From contig JAHEEV010000002.1 of NCBI GenBank assembly GCA_024640505.1, positions 34,141-98,140 on the forward strand: a stretch of DNA of 64,000 nt, read 5' to 3'. Each line of letters opens with the position of its first letter. The first letter of the stretch is position 1. The position numbers and the translations under genes are program-made. Shown here piece after piece: positions 27,098-37,242 of the stretch. Under the pieces are notes generated by a model, which was not told the origin of the DNA, searched no databases, and was given only the letters and a program-made list of their open reading frames with translations. The DNA is from Halieaceae bacterium. Its GTDB lineage: Bacteria; Pseudomonadota; Gammaproteobacteria; Pseudomonadales; Halieaceae.

Positions 27098-27685
27098 CTA
27101 TTTGTCGGTAAGTTGTTCGTCTTTCAGGTGCGGGCTGATCAGCAGGGCGGTGAGAATCGTCAGCAGCAGGGTGAAACCGATGGCGGAATAGAGCTTGTAG
27201 CTGACCCAGGTGGCCTCGCTGAAACCGTAGGCCACAACGAGGTTGAGACCGCCCACGATGGCAAAATTGCTCACCCACAGCAGGTTGAGTCTTGTCCAGA
27301 CCGGCTTCGGCAGGTGAATCTGGCTCCCCAGGGTGCGCTCCATCAGGTTTTTGTCACCGATGAACTGGGAAGCGCCGAAAGCCAGGGCGAGCGCCCAGTT
27401 GAAGATGGTGGGCTTCCACTGGATGAACATCTGGTTGCGGAACATCAGGGTGGCCCCGCCAAAGACAGAGACGGCCAGCAGTAACCAGAGCAGTCGCCGT
27501 TCCAGCTCCCGGGTCATGGCCCAGGTGATGCCGACCTGCGCCACGGTAGCGAGCATCAGGATCGCGGTGGCGGAGAAGATGCCGTCAAAGGTGTACTCCC
27601 AACCGCCCAGCGAGATGCTCTCCCCATCGAGCTGGTAGGCGATGAAAAACAGGGCGATAGGAATGAACTCTGCGAGTTGCTTCAT
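27098..27685 (-). CDS. yciB: inner membrane septation protein YciB/IspZ
   Basis: A 195-residue polytopic protein with about five membrane helices, starting [18 protein letters not shown] as in the family, and carrying [18 protein letters not shown] and [11 protein letters not shown]. YciB homologues affect cell envelope synthesis and septation in Shigella and E. coli. The ATG at 27685 is the conserved start. It heads the minus-strand group and is divergent from the PHP nuclease gene 98 bases away. Confidence 0.94.
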   Translation of the reverse strand: MKQLAEFIPIALFFIAYQLDGESISLGGWEYTFDGIFSATAILMLATVAQVGITWAMTRELERRLLWLLLAVSVFGGATLMFRNQMFIQWKPTIFNWALALAFGASQFIGDKNLMERTLGSQIHLPKPVWTRLNLLWVSNFAIVGGLNLVVAYGFSEATWVSYKLYSAIGFTLLLTILTALLISPHLKDEQLTDK

Positions 27686-27783
27686 GAGTGGCTTCGTACT
27701 CCGGCGTGTTACCATGCCCGTCAGTCGGGCCCTCGCCCGGCGCTGGCAGGTGCCATCTAACAGGGGCGTTAAGTGTAAAGATT

Positions 27784-28638
27784 GTGCTGGTAGACTTCCA
27801 TACCCATTCCACCGCCTCCGACGGAGCTCTCAGCCCCGGGGATCTGCTCGCGCGGGCGCAGTCTGCGGGTCTGGGCATGCTGGCCATTACCGACCACGAT
27901 ACGGTAGCGGGGCACCTTGATGCGGCCCGTGAACTGGGCGGGGGTGACGATAATCCGCAACTGATCCCGGGCGTTGAGTTTTCCTGCCGCTGGTCCGGGA
28001 TCACGGTACACATTGTCGGATTGGGCATGGACTGCAACCACGCCGCGATGCGGGAGGCGCTGGAAGTACTGGACGTCGCCCGCCGCGAGCGCGGGGCGAC
28101 CATAGCGCGGCGGCTGGAGGCGCTGGGTTACCCGGGTGCCCTGGAGGGTGCCCTGGCGGAGGCGGGAGAGAGCCAGCTGGGCCGCCCCCATTTTGCTGCC
28201 TGGCTGGTGGAGCAGGGTCACGTCCGTGACCACAACGAAGCATTCGATAAATACCTCGGGCAGGGAAAACGCGGCGACGTGAAAACCTACTGGCCGGAAC
28301 TCCACCAGGTGGTCTGCTGGATCGTCGCTGCCGGTGGCGTCGCCGTACTGGCGCATCCCCTGAAATATCGCTGCACGCGCATGAAGCTGCGCCGGATGGC
28401 AGTGGCGCTCCGGGAGGCGGGTGGCCAGGCCCTCGAGATCGTCAGTGGGCGGCAGACCCCGGACCAGACGGCCGGGCTGCGGCGCCTGGCCGCTGAACTG
28501 GAGCTGGAGGTCTCCATTGGCAGTGATTTCCACCGGGACGGCCCCTACAGTCCCCAACTCGGTGTAGAATTGCCGCAGCTTGAGGGTCTGCGGGGCGTCT
28601 GGGAACGCTGGCAGGACCCATCCCGGCATGAGTATTAG
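27784..28638 (+). CDS. rnm: PHP-domain 5'-3' exoribonuclease (RNase AM / YciV)
   Basis: A 284-residue PHP metallo-phosphoesterase. Metal-binding motifs are DFHTHSTASDG at the N-terminus, ITDHDT, IPGVEFSC, AHPLKY, and GSDFH near the end. E. coli RNase AM trims 5' ends of rRNA and degrades short RNAs. No ATG is suitable: GTG at 27784 places the first His motif at residue 4, and the ribosome site is weak. The frame is open from 27688 in non-conserved sequence. Its location next to yciO and opposite yciB fits the E. coli yci region. Confidence 0.88.
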   Translation: MLVDFHTHSTASDGALSPGDLLARAQSAGLGMLAITDHDTVAGHLDAARELGGGDDNPQLIPGVEFSCRWSGITVHIVGLGMDCNHAAMREALEVLDVARRERGATIARRLEALGYPGALEGALAEAGESQLGRPHFAAWLVEQGHVRDHNEAFDKYLGQGKRGDVKTYWPELHQVVCWIVAAGGVAVLAHPLKYRCTRMKLRRMAVALREAGGQALEIVSGRQTPDQTAGLRRLAAELELEVSIGSDFHRDGPYSPQLGVELPQLEGLRGVWERWQDPSRHEY

Positions 28639-28665
28639 ACGACCCGAGGCGAAGGGAATCACCGC

Positions 28666-29289
28666 GTGAGCCAGTTTTTCCAGATTCATCCAGAAAACCC
28701 CCAGGCCCGCCTGATACGTCAGGCGGTCGATATCATTCGCGCCGGTGGCGTGGTCGCCTATCCGACGGATTCTGCCTATGCGCTGGGCTGCAAGATCGGC
28801 GACAAGGAAGCCCTCGACCGCATCCGGAAAATAAGGAAACTGGATGACCGGCACAATTTCACGCTCATGTGCCGTGATCTGTCGGAGATCGCCACCTACG
28901 CGCGCGTCGACAATACGGCCTACCGGTTGCTGCGTCACTGTACGCCGGGCCCCTACACCTTCATTCTGAAGGCTACCTCCGAGGTGCCGCGTCGGCTCAT
29001 GCATCCCAAGCGAAAAACCGTGGGCCTGCGGGTACCGGACAACCCTATCGCCGCGGCCCTTCTGGAAGATCTGGGAGAACCGCTGATGAGCGTTACGCTG
29101 ATCATGCCGGGGGACGAATTCCCGCTCATCGACCCCTATGATATCCGCGAGACGCTCGAGCACCATGTGGACCTGGTCATCGACGGCGGCTATTGCGGTA
29201 TGGAACCCACCACCGTCGTGGACCTCGCCGACGATATCCCCATTGTATTGCGCGCGGGTAAAGGGGATTTGACGCCTTTTGAGGATTAG
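28666..29289 (+). CDS. yciO: YciO/Sua5/YrdC family protein
   Basis: A 207-residue protein with the YrdC-like fold: RQAVDIIRAGGVVAYPTDSAYALGC, the KIRKLDDRHNFTLMC loop, and TPGPYTFILKAT. Sua5/YrdC makes threonylcarbamoyl-AMP for tRNA t6A; the YciO branch is a paralogue with weak or different activity. The sequence fits YciO length and end, so I would not call it the essential TsaC. The start is GTG with GGGA upstream. It follows the PHP gene by 27 bases. Confidence 0.9.
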   Translation: MSQFFQIHPENPQARLIRQAVDIIRAGGVVAYPTDSAYALGCKIGDKEALDRIRKIRKLDDRHNFTLMCRDLSEIATYARVDNTAYRLLRHCTPGPYTFILKATSEVPRRLMHPKRKTVGLRVPDNPIAAALLEDLGEPLMSVTLIMPGDEFPLIDPYDIRETLEHHVDLVIDGGYCGMEPTTVVDLADDIPIVLRAGKGDLTPFED

Positions 29290-29351
29290 TCAGGTATACT
29301 CTCCCAAAGGGGTCGCTGGGCGCCGGCCCTGACCTAACAACAGGTGGGCAC

Positions 29352-30263
29352 GTGTCTGTGAGTGAATCCAATTCTGAAGTCGAGGCACCGGGGAGTGAAG
29401 GTATCGTCGAAGTGGCAGAAGGCGGGGATGAGGCAGTTCCTGCACCGGTGTTGCCGGTGGCCGGCCCGGTCAACAGACCCGAGCAGGGTGAGATGCCGTT
29501 TGCCGTAGTGATGGGCAAGGCGGTGACGGAGCTGCCGAAGGATCTCTATATTCCGCCCCATGCCCTGGAAGTCTTTCTCGAGGCCTTCGAGGGGCCGCTG
29601 GACCTGCTCCTTTACCTGATCAAACGCCAGAATCTCGACATCCTCGACATCGATGTATCCCAGATCACCGAACAGTATATGCACTATGTCGAGCTGATGG
29701 ATGCGGTGCAGTTCGAGCTCGCCGCCGAATACCTGCTGATGGCGGCCATGCTCGCAGAGATCAAGTCGCGCATGCTGCTGCCGCGCTCATCGGAAGTCGA
29801 GGAAGACGAGGAGGATCCGCGGGCCCAGCTGATCAGGCGCCTGCAGGAGTACGAGCGATTCAAGAAGGCGGCGGAAGATATCGAAGAGATGCCGCGCCTG
29901 GAGCGGGACACCTGGGTGGGCAGCGCCCAGCCCCCGGATATCAACCGCTCACGGCCTGACCCGGATGTGGATATGCGGGAGTTGTTGCTGGCCCTCGGTG
30001 AGGTGCTGCGCAGGGCTGATATGTACGAAAGTCATCACATTCAACGCGAGGCCCTGTCCACTCGCGAGCGCATGTCCGAGGTGCTCGATAAATTATCCGG
30101 GCAGCAGTTCGTACCCTTTGTGTCTCTGTTCTCCTCCCGGGAGGGGCGGCTCGGCGTGGTGGTCACCTTTCTCGCCGTCATGGAGCTGATCAAGGAATCA
30201 CTGGTGGAAATCGTACAGACCGAGAACTTCGGTCCCATCCATGTCAAGGCGAGGTCGGAATAG
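29352..30263 (+). CDS. scpA: chromosome segregation and condensation protein A
   Basis: A 303-residue kleisin subunit that bridges the SMC (or MksB) head domains with ScpB. The conserved N-terminal block EAFEGPLDLLLYLIKRQNLDI appears at about residue 78, followed by YLLMAAMLAEIKSRMLLP; the C-terminal winged helix has GRLGVVVTFLAVMELIKE. The first 75 residues are acidic and poorly conserved. The start is GTG at 29352. A TATACT at 29295 lies between it and yciO, so it may have its own promoter. scpB follows at once. Confidence 0.94.
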   Translation: MSVSESNSEVEAPGSEGIVEVAEGGDEAVPAPVLPVAGPVNRPEQGEMPFAVVMGKAVTELPKDLYIPPHALEVFLEAFEGPLDLLLYLIKRQNLDILDIDVSQITEQYMHYVELMDAVQFELAAEYLLMAAMLAEIKSRMLLPRSSEVEEDEEDPRAQLIRRLQEYERFKKAAEDIEEMPRLERDTWVGSAQPPDINRSRPDPDVDMRELLLALGEVLRRADMYESHHIQREALSTRERMSEVLDKLSGQQFVPFVSLFSSREGRLGVVVTFLAVMELIKESLVEIVQTENFGPIHVKARSE

Positions 30264-30264
30264 C

Positions 30265-31053
30265 ATGTCGGCGACAGGACTGGTGCAGATCATCGAGGGC
30301 GCCCTGCTGGCCGCGGGCAAGGCGCTTACCGTGGCCCAGATAGCGGATCTGTTCGAGGAGCACGAGCGGCCCGAGAATGCCGCTATCCGCGAAGCGCTGG
30401 AGCAGGTGGCGGAGCGTTGTGAGGACCGCGGTTTCGAGCTGCAGGAGGTGGCCAGTGGTTTCCGCTTCCAGGTGCGTCAGAATCTCAGTCCATGGATCGC
30501 CCGGCTGTGGCAGGAGCGGCCCCAGAAATACTCGCGAGCCCTGCTGGAAACCCTGGCCCTGATCGCCTACCGGCAACCCATCACCCGGGGAGAGATCGAG
30601 GAGATCCGCGGGGTGGCCGTCAGTTCCAACATCATCAAGACCCTGCACGAGCGTGAATGGATTCGTGTCGTCGGCCACCGCGATGTACCCGGCCGGCCCG
30701 CCATGTACGCCACCACGCGGCAGTTCCTCGATTATTTCAATCTGACCAGCCTGGATCAGCTGCCTGCCCTGGCAGAGATTCGCGACCTCGAAACCCTGAA
30801 CGCCGAGCTGGGTTTCAGCGAGCCTGTCGCTCCCGCCGGCGGGGACGACGATCCCGCTCAGCAACCCGGCGGTCCCGGACTGACGGTGGTCGGTGGTACC
30901 GAGCACTCCCCCGCTGACGATACCGCGGTCAGCCTTGCCGAAGCGGCGGATGAACTCGGGGCGCGCGCGTCAGAACCCCTGGGGGAAGAGCCGGTGCCCG
31001 GCGAGGGAGATGCGGACGTGTCTGAACCCGCGAAGCCCGAAAGCCAGGCCTGA
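30265..31053 (+). CDS. scpB: chromosome segregation and condensation protein B
   Basis: A 262-residue protein with two winged-helix domains: [16 protein letters not shown] near residue 18 and [22 protein letters not shown] near 85, then [17 protein letters not shown]. It binds ScpA and the SMC complex during chromosome segregation. The final 70 residues are an acidic, Pro/Ala/Glu-rich tail that looks unstructured. The ATG is one base after the scpA stop. A frame open to 30241 is not the true start. Confidence 0.94.
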   Translation: MSATGLVQIIEGALLAAGKALTVAQIADLFEEHERPENAAIREALEQVAERCEDRGFELQEVASGFRFQVRQNLSPWIARLWQERPQKYSRALLETLALIAYRQPITRGEIEEIRGVAVSSNIIKTLHEREWIRVVGHRDVPGRPAMYATTRQFLDYFNLTSLDQLPALAEIRDLETLNAELGFSEPVAPAGGDDDPAQQPGGPGLTVVGGTEHSPADDTAVSLAEAADELGARASEPLGEEPVPGEGDADVSEPAKPESQA

Positions 31054-31064
31054 AGAAACACTCC

Positions 31065-31973
31065 GTGTCCGAGAAGCATCCAGCCGGTTCCGACGCGGCA
31101 GAACCGGGCAAGCCCGCTGCCATTCCCGGTGAAAAACTGCAGAAGGTCCTGGCACGCACCGGCCTCGGTTCCCGGCGGGAGATGGAACGCTGGATCGAAC
31201 AGGGCAGGGTGTCCGTCAATGGCAGGGTCGCCAGCCTCGGTGATCGGGTCGACGACAAGGCCCGGATCGCTCTCGATGGCAAGCCGCTGGACCGCAGTCC
31301 GGCTGGCGAGACCCGCTGTATCCTCTACCACAAACCCACTGGAGAGGTCTGTTCCCGCAAGGATCCCCAGGGTCGGCGCACCGTCTTCGAGCGCCTGCCC
31401 AAGCTGAAGTCGGGCCGCTGGATTTCCATTGGTCGCCTGGATTACAACACGTCGGGCCTGTTGCTGTTCACGACCGACGGGGAGCTGGCCAATGCCCTGA
31501 TGCACCCCTCTGCCAATATCGAGCGCGAGTACATGGTGAGGGTCATGGGCGAGGTCGATCCGGATGCATTGCAGCGTATGCTGGAGGGCGTGATGCTGGA
31601 GGACGGTATCGCCCGCTTCACCGATATCCAGGACGGCGGCGGCGACGGAATCAACCACTGGTATTACGTGGTGCTCATGGAGGGCCGCAATCGGGAGGTG
31701 CGCCGCCTGTGGGAATCCCAGGGCCTGACGGTCTCCCGCCTCAAGCGGGTCAGGTATGGCGAGGTATTCATCCCGTCCAAGGTCAAGCAGGGGCAGTGGG
31801 TGGAACTTGAGGTCCGGGAGGTCAAAAGCCTCTACCGCATGGCGGGTCTGCCGCCAAAGGACATGCGCCGCGGCACGTTCAGGGAGCGCCAGACGATGGA
31901 ACGCCAGTTCGGCAAGCGCAATGCCGGCCGTACGACCCGCAAGGGCAGCCGGGGCGGTAAGCCGACGCGCTGA
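31065..31973 (+). CDS. rluB: 23S rRNA pseudouridine(2605) synthase
   Basis: A 302-residue enzyme with an N-terminal S4 RNA-binding domain ([20 protein letters not shown]) and the RsuA-type catalytic domain, whose aspartate lies in [15 protein letters not shown]. It converts U2605 of 23S rRNA to pseudouridine in the RluB subfamily; RluE/F or RsuA are alternatives, but the S4 domain, length and scpB context favour RluB. The C-terminus is a basic Arg/Gly/Thr-rich tail. Start GTG, 11 bases after scpB. Confidence 0.9.
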   Translation: MSEKHPAGSDAAEPGKPAAIPGEKLQKVLARTGLGSRREMERWIEQGRVSVNGRVASLGDRVDDKARIALDGKPLDRSPAGETRCILYHKPTGEVCSRKDPQGRRTVFERLPKLKSGRWISIGRLDYNTSGLLLFTTDGELANALMHPSANIEREYMVRVMGEVDPDALQRMLEGVMLEDGIARFTDIQDGGGDGINHWYYVVLMEGRNREVRRLWESQGLTVSRLKRVRYGEVFIPSKVKQGQWVELEVREVKSLYRMAGLPPKDMRRGTFRERQTMERQFGKRNAGRTTRKGSRGGKPTR

Positions 31974-32003
31974 GCGGGTCCCGGGGGCTGGACAAGGGGC
32001 GGC

Positions 32004-32036
32004 CCCGGGGGTAAATATTTCCCTCCCGGGTCTTTT
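32004..32036 (+). terminator. likely intrinsic terminator after rluB
   Basis: CCCGGGGG and CCCTCCCGGG arms close around TAAATATTT, followed by TCTTTT. The stem has one bulge. It lies 31 bases after the rluB stop and 51 before the MscS gene. Confidence 0.55.
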
Positions 32037-32086
32037 GCCGCCGAGCTGGCCCCGGACAATAAGAATCTGAATGAGGCCTGGATGGA

Positions 32087-33751
32087 ATGTTGAAAAGACG
32101 GCTGGTTACTCCCCTCCTCGTGATGTGCCTGGTTCTTGTGGCATCAGGCCTGTTTACCCCCAGCGCCTTCGCGGCGAAGCCTGATGCTGAAACTTCTGCC
32201 AATCTGCTAACGGATGGTCTGAATGTCGCACCCGTGGTGATAGATGGCAAGATCTTGTTTCAGGTCCGTGGCCTCTCGGCGATCCCGGCACATTACCGTG
32301 TGAAACGGATCAAACAACGTTTTATCGCCGTAGCGGAAGACCCGGAGATCGATCCGTCCGACGGTACCCTGGTGGCGGTGGCAGAAACGGGGGGAATTTC
32401 CCTGGAATTCGGGGGCACGAGCATCGTCACGTTTTTACCCATCGACGCGGAGCTCGAGGCGGTGCCCCTCGGCATTCTGGCGGAAGCCAGCCTGCTGCGC
32501 CTGAGAGTCGCCATCACCGACTACCGCGTTGCGCGCACCCCGGAACGCCTGCTGCGGTCAACCGGTGTGCTGGTGGGTATCACCGCGCTGGCGGCCCTGC
32601 TGATCCTGGCCTGCATCGCCCTGCACAAGTGGTTCCGCAGGGTGGTCGAGCAGAGAGCCAAACGCCACATCGAGCGGCTTGAGCAGGCCTCCCATCGCAT
32701 CATTCACAGCGGACAGCTGTGGGGCTGGTTCGGCGCCCTGGCCCGGGGCCTGAAGATGGTCCTGATCGTGGCGATCATTCTTGCCTGGGCGAACACCGCG
32801 CTGGGACTCTACCCCTGGACCCGTCCCTTTGCGGCCGGGGTGTTCCGGCTGGTCATGGATCCTCTGGCAAAAATGGGCACGGGGATCGTGCAGTCGGTAC
32901 CCAATATAGCCTTCCTGGTAATACTGGTGCTGGTGGTGCGATTTATCCTGGGCGCGACGCGAACTTTTTTCCTACGGGTGGACCGCGGCTGGATCCGGCT
33001 GGAGAGCTTCGAGCGGGAGTGGGCGATGCCCACCTACCGTATCGTGCGGGTTGCCATCGTCGCTTTCGCTCTGGTCGTCGCCTACCCCTATATTCCCGGC
33101 TCGGATTCCGAGGCCTTCAAGGGACTCGGGATCCTGATAGGCATAGTGCTGTCGATCGGCTCCACCTCCTTCATCGCCAATACGGTGGCCGGCTACAGCC
33201 TGACCTATCGTGCAGCCTATCGCGTCGGGGACAGGGTGCGGATCGGGGAACACGTGGGGGAAGTGGTCGACATCCGCGCGCAGAACACGCGCCTGCGTTC
33301 GCTCAAGAACGAGGAGGTGAATATCCCCAATTCCGTCGTGGTGACCAGCGCTGTGCTGAATTACAGCGCCTACCAGCGCGACGAGGGTGTGATCCTGCAC
33401 ACGGAAGTGGGCATCGGCTACGACACGCCCTGGCGGCAGGTGGAAGCGATGCTGCTGATGGCGGCAGAACGGACTGAAGGCCTGCTGCGCGATCCCGCAC
33501 CCTTCGTGCTGCAGCGTTCCCTGGGAGACTTCACCGTCATCTACGAACTCAACGCCCACTGCAGCGATGCCCGGCGCATGGCGCGGCTCTACTCCGACCT
33601 GCATGGGCACATCCAGGATGTATTCAACGAATATGGCGTGCAGATCATGTCGCCCAATTACGAGCAGGATCCCGAACTTCCGAAAATGGTCTCCCCCGGC
33701 GATTTTTACGCGGCGCCAGCCACGCCGCCGCAGGACCCGTCACCCACCTAG
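32087..33751 (+). CDS. MscS-family mechanosensitive channel
   Basis: A 554-residue protein. Residues 1-28 are a signal peptide ending SAFAA, then an exported domain to about 150, several membrane helices (about 165-190, 225-250, 275-300, 320-345) and the MscS core: the pore helix and beta domain are seen in LGILIGIVLSIGSTSFIANTVAG, YRAAYRVGDRVRIGEHVGEVVDI and NIPNSVVVTSAVLNYS. MscS channels release solutes under osmotic downshock. The large exported N-terminal part makes it one of the longer members. It converges with yciK, 9 bases apart. Confidence 0.92.
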   Translation: MLKRRLVTPLLVMCLVLVASGLFTPSAFAAKPDAETSANLLTDGLNVAPVVIDGKILFQVRGLSAIPAHYRVKRIKQRFIAVAEDPEIDPSDGTLVAVAETGGISLEFGGTSIVTFLPIDAELEAVPLGILAEASLLRLRVAITDYRVARTPERLLRSTGVLVGITALAALLILACIALHKWFRRVVEQRAKRHIERLEQASHRIIHSGQLWGWFGALARGLKMVLIVAIILAWANTALGLYPWTRPFAAGVFRLVMDPLAKMGTGIVQSVPNIAFLVILVLVVRFILGATRTFFLRVDRGWIRLESFEREWAMPTYRIVRVAIVAFALVVAYPYIPGSDSEAFKGLGILIGIVLSIGSTSFIANTVAGYSLTYRAAYRVGDRVRIGEHVGEVVDIRAQNTRLRSLKNEEVNIPNSVVVTSAVLNYSAYQRDEGVILHTEVGIGYDTPWRQVEAMLLMAAERTEGLLRDPAPFVLQRSLGDFTVIYELNAHCSDARRMARLYSDLHGHIQDVFNEYGVQIMSPNYEQDPELPKMVSPGDFYAAPATPPQDPSPT

Positions 33752-33760
33752 GCGGCAGGC

Positions 33761-34519
33761 CTACTGGGCATTGAAGGCCCGCCCGGTTATACCCAGGCTG
33801 TCATCCCCCATCAGGAACAGATAGGTGGGCATCAGGGCCACCGGGTCGGGGTTGTCGGTGGGGGTCTCCGCCGGGTAGGCGGCCCGGCGCATGGCCGTAT
33901 TGGTGGGACCGGGATTGATGCTGTTGACGCGTACGCGGGAGGTATTTTCCAGTTCGTCCGCCAGCACCTGTGCCAGGCCCTCCGTGGCAAACTTGGACAC
34001 CGCGTAGGCGCCCCAGTAAGCCTTGCCGGTGCGACCCACCCCCGACGAGGTGAAGATCACCGAGGCGTTGGGAGCCGCCTGCAGCAGCGGCAGCAGCGCG
34101 CGGGTCAGGAGGAACTGGGCGTTCACATTGACCTGCATCACCTCCTGCCAGGCGGCATAGGTCGCGCTCTCAATCGGCCGCCGCTCGCCGAGCACGCTGG
34201 CGCTGTGCAGCAACCCGTCCAGGTGATCGAACTCGCGCGCCAGGCTGCCGGCCAGATTGAGGAAATTTTCCTCGGTCGCCTCGGCCAGGTCCAGTTCGAT
34301 AATGGCCGGCTTTGGCCCACCCGCCTGTTCGATCTCGTCGTACACTGACTCCAGCTTGCTACCGGTGCGACCCAGGAGAATTACCGTGGCGCCGCAGGCA
34401 GCGTAGGTCCGGGCGGCGACGCGGCCGATGCCGTCGCCGGCGCCGGTGACCATGAGTGTCCTGCCCTGCAGCAGACGGGCGGCCGGGCGGTAGTTGGCCG
34501 GTGCCATGTAGATGTCCAT
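33761..34519 (-). CDS. yciK: YciK family short-chain dehydrogenase
   Basis: A 252-residue SDR oxidoreductase. The cofactor loop is VTGAGDGIGRVAA, the active site Ser lies in VIFTSSGVGRTG and the Tyr-Lys pair in YAVSKFATEG. The length and the downstream position after mupP match Pseudomonas yciK. The substrate is not established. ATG with AGGA 8 bases upstream; 16 bases after mupP. Confidence 0.92.
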   Translation of the reverse strand: MDIYMAPANYRPAARLLQGRTLMVTGAGDGIGRVAARTYAACGATVILLGRTGSKLESVYDEIEQAGGPKPAIIELDLAEATEENFLNLAGSLAREFDHLDGLLHSASVLGERRPIESATYAAWQEVMQVNVNAQFLLTRALLPLLQAAPNASVIFTSSGVGRTGKAYWGAYAVSKFATEGLAQVLADELENTSRVRVNSINPGPTNTAMRRAAYPAETPTDNPDPVALMPTYLFLMGDDSLGITGRAFNAQ

Positions 34520-34535
34520 GAGTCGTATCCTGTCG

Positions 34536-35207
34536 TCAGCCCAGAATCAGTTCCAGTAAGTCGGTGCTCTGCCGCGCATGGGCACTGGCGCCCCAGCTGA
34601 ACGGGTCGTCATCGGGTTCGATGTAGCCGTAGGCAGCGGCAATAGTGTACATGCCTGCCCGTCGCCCTGCCTGGATGTCGCGCAGGTGGTCGCCCACGTA
34701 GATGGCCTGGTGCGGGCCGCAGCCAAGCTCGCTGCAGTTGCGGTAGAGGGATTCCGGGTGTGGTTTGCGCTCTTTGACATCGTCCGGGCAGACCACACTG
34801 CCGGGGCCGGGTCGCATGTCCAGCCGTTGCAGCAGGGGTTCCGTGTAGGCACGGGGCTTGTTGGTGCTGATGCCCCAGCCGATACCGCGCTCCTCCAGCT
34901 CGGCGATGAGCCCTTCGATACCCGGGTAGGGCCGCGCGACGCTGCCCAGCACGCCGCTGTAGAGCTCGAGCAGGCGTTGTCGCTTTTCCTCAAAAACAGG
35001 CTCTTCTTCAACGATATCCAGTGCCAGGGCGACCAGGGCCCGGGCACCGTTGGACACGGAGGCACGGATGCGCTCGGGATCCATGGCTTCGCGATCGTGC
35101 TCGGCCCGTAGCGCCTGGACCACAATCACGAATTCATCAGCAGTGTCCACCAGGGTGCCGTCCAGGTCGAAAATAACGGCTTTCAGTTCACGTGGACGGG
35201 AACTCAT
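34536..35207 (-). CDS. mupP: N-acetylmuramic acid 6-phosphate phosphatase (HAD family)
   Basis: A 223-residue HAD hydrolase: motif [15 protein letters not shown], motif II in [11 protein letters not shown], motif III/IV in KPHPESLYR and [16 protein letters not shown]. Sequence alone would also allow phosphoglycolate phosphatase (Gph), but the order ubiG-mupP-yciK is that of the Pseudomonas gene shown to dephosphorylate MurNAc-6-P in cell-wall recycling. The ATG overlaps the ubiG stop by 4 bases. Confidence 0.88.
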   Translation of the reverse strand: MSSRPRELKAVIFDLDGTLVDTADEFVIVVQALRAEHDREAMDPERIRASVSNGARALVALALDIVEEEPVFEEKRQRLLELYSGVLGSVARPYPGIEGLIAELEERGIGWGISTNKPRAYTEPLLQRLDMRPGPGSVVCPDDVKERKPHPESLYRNCSELGCGPHQAIYVGDHLRDIQAGRRAGMYTIAAAYGYIEPDDDPFSWGASAHARQSTDLLELILG

Positions 35208-35902
35208 GCGGGTTTCCCCGCCCGGACCAGGTAGTTCACACTGACGTCGGTATCGCTGAGCCGGTAACGCCGGGTCAGCGGGTTGTAGAGCATGCCGGCC
35301 ATGCCTTCCAGCTGCAGTCCGGCATCGCGAATCCAGCCCGCCAGCTCGGAGGGCTTGATGAACTTCTCATACTCGTGGGTGCCCGGAGGCAGCAGCTTGA
35401 GGATGTGTTCCGCGCCGACCACGGCGAACAGGAAGGCCTTGGGATTGCGGTTGATGGTGGAGAAGTACAGGCTGCCACCGGGCCGGGCGAGGTCTGCGCA
35501 GGCGGCCACGACGGCGGCGGGGTCGGGCACGTGCTCCAGCATTTCCAGGCAGCAGACCACGTCGAAATGCTCAGGCATTTCCGCGGCGAGCTGCTCCGCG
35601 GTACTGTGCCGGTAGTCCACGGCCACGCCGGAGTCCTGCTGGTGCAGACGCGCCACGGCGAGAGGGGCCTCACCCATGTCGATGCCCGTCACGGTGGCCC
35701 CGCGCAGGGCCATGCTCTCTGCCAGGATGCCGCCACCGCACCCCACGTCGGCCAGGCGTTTGCCGCTGACCGGCGAATGCTCGTCGATATAGTTGGCGCG
35801 CAGGGGGTTGATATCGTGCAGGGGCTTGAACTCACTGTTCCGGTCCCACCAGCGCGAGGCCAGGGCCTCAAACTTGGCAATTTCCTGTGGATCTACATTC
35901 AT
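35204..35902 (-). CDS. ubiG: ubiquinone biosynthesis O-methyltransferase
   Basis: A 232-residue SAM-dependent enzyme making the two O-methylations of ubiquinone. Signatures: [20 protein letters not shown] at the start, [16 protein letters not shown] for SAM binding, [16 protein letters not shown] and LRAGKPA-like C-terminus. The ATG at 35902 begins the conserved MNVDP; a GTG four codons earlier is less likely. It lies 8 bases after the deaminase gene and overlaps mupP. Confidence 0.95.
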   Translation of the reverse strand: MNVDPQEIAKFEALASRWWDRNSEFKPLHDINPLRANYIDEHSPVSGKRLADVGCGGGILAESMALRGATVTGIDMGEAPLAVARLHQQDSGVAVDYRHSTAEQLAAEMPEHFDVVCCLEMLEHVPDPAAVVAACADLARPGGSLYFSTINRNPKAFLFAVVGAEHILKLLPPGTHEYEKFIKPSELAGWIRDAGLQLEGMAGMLYNPLTRRYRLSDTDVSVNYLVRAGKPA

Positions 35903-35910
35903 TGAAAACG

Positions 35911-37242
35911 TCACTTCTTTTTCGGGTCTATGCGATGCCGCCAGTGGGCCGCCCGTGCGCTGAGGGCCGGCAGGTCGATACGGGTGAGCCGGCGCTCTTC
36001 CAGCAGGAGCTCACCGGCAATCCAGCAGTGAGAGACCTGGCTGCCATTGCAGGCGTAGGCCAGCAGCGACAGGGGGTGGTAGTGCGGCTGTGTTTCCGGC
36101 TGGGTCAGGTCGATGGCAATGATGTCCGCCTGCTTCCCCACTTCCAGGCTGCCGATCTGGTCGTCCAGCCCCAGGGCCCGGGCGCCGTTGATGGTCGCCA
36201 TGGCCAGCGCGTCGGCGGCGGGAAGGGCGGTGGCGTCTTCCGCCGCCAGCTTGGCCAGCAGGGCTGCCGCCTGCAATTCGCCAAACAGGTTGAGATCGTT
36301 ATTGCTGGCGGCGCTGTCGGTGCCAAGGGCAACGTTCACGCCTTGATCGAGCAGTTTTGCCACGGGGCAGGCGCCGGAAGCCAGCTTCATGTTCGACTGG
36401 GGGCAATGCACCACGTGCGCGCCGCTCAGTGCCAGCAGCGAGATGTCCTGTTCACCGAGATCGGTCATGTGTACGCATTGGGTGCGCGGACCTAACAGTC
36501 CCAACCGGTTCAGGGTGTCCAGCGGACGCTCTCCGTTCTGTTCCACGGCCAGCAGCACCTCACCCCGGGTTTCGTGCAGGTGTATCTGGATGGGCGTATC
36601 GAGCTCGGCGGCCAGGGTGGCTACTTTTACCAGGTTCGGTTCGGAAACCGTGTAGGGTGCGTGCGGACCGAATCCCACTGTCACCAGGTCGCTGTGCTTG
36701 ACGGCGTCGCGCAGTGCCAGTCCCTTGCTGATGTACTCGTCCGCGTCCCGGGCCCACGCGGTGGGGAAATCCAGTATCGGGAAGGTGATCTGGCAGCGCA
36801 TTCCCAGCCGTTCTGCGGTTTCGGCACAGGTGTCCGGAAAGAAGTACATGTCGCTGAACGTGGTGGTCCCCGAGCGGATCATCTCGGCAATCGCCAGTTC
36901 CACCCCGTCGCGCACGAATTCGGCGCTGACGTGGGCGGCCTCCGCAGGCCAGATATGATCCTCCAGCCAGGGCATCAGGGGCTGGTCATCGGCGTAGCCC
37001 CGCAGCAGCGCCATGGCAGCATGGCCGTGGGCATTGACCAGTCCTGGCATCAGTGCGTGTCCGGGCAATTCCAAGACCCGGTGGGCGTCAATGGCCCGCG
37101 CCTGGTCACTGGGAAGGAGGGCGCTTATCCGGCCACCGGTCAGGGCGATACTGTAGCCTTCCAGCACGGCACCGCGCGGCACCACGGGAACGATCCAACC
37201 CGGATGGATCAGTGTGTCGGCGGTCTGTGGAATCGCACTCAT
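35911..37242 (-). CDS. mtaD: TRZ/ATZ family amidohydrolase (MTA/SAH or related adenosine deaminase)
   Basis: A 443-residue zinc/iron amidohydrolase. Metal ligands are in [21 protein letters not shown] and [10 protein letters not shown]. Relatives deaminate 5'-methylthioadenosine or S-adenosylhomocysteine, and the Pseudomonas orthologue beside ubiG (PA3170) is of this type. Coupling to ubiG makes sense because the methyltransferase yields S-adenosylhomocysteine; that link is inference. The ATG at 37242 gives [16 protein letters not shown]; the open frame goes further back through non-conserved bases. The exact substrate, and so the symbol, is provisional. Confidence 0.85.
   Translation of the reverse strand: MSAIPQTADTLIHPGWIVPVVPRGAVLEGYSIALTGGRISALLPSDQARAIDAHRVLELPGHALMPGLVNAHGHAAMALLRGYADDQPLMPWLEDHIWPAEAAHVSAEFVRDGVELAIAEMIRSGTTTFSDMYFFPDTCAETAERLGMRCQITFPILDFPTAWARDADEYISKGLALRDAVKHSDLVTVGFGPHAPYTVSEPNLVKVATLAAELDTPIQIHLHETRGEVLLAVEQNGERPLDTLNRLGLLGPRTQCVHMTDLGEQDISLLALSGAHVVHCPQSNMKLASGACPVAKLLDQGVNVALGTDSAASNNDLNLFGELQAAALLAKLAAEDATALPAADALAMATINGARALGLDDQIGSLEVGKQADIIAIDLTQPETQPHYHPLSLLAYACNGSQVSHCWIAGELLLEERRLTRIDLPALSARAAHWRHRIDPKKK

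Noticed and set aside
27769..29166. 465-codon antisense frame across the PHP nuclease and yciO
   Set aside because: Crosses two well-supported genes and lacks any motif; typical GC-rich shadow.
34536..35207. Phosphoglycolate phosphatase (gph)
   Set aside because: The HAD motifs fit both, but the ubiG-mupP-yciK order favours MupP.
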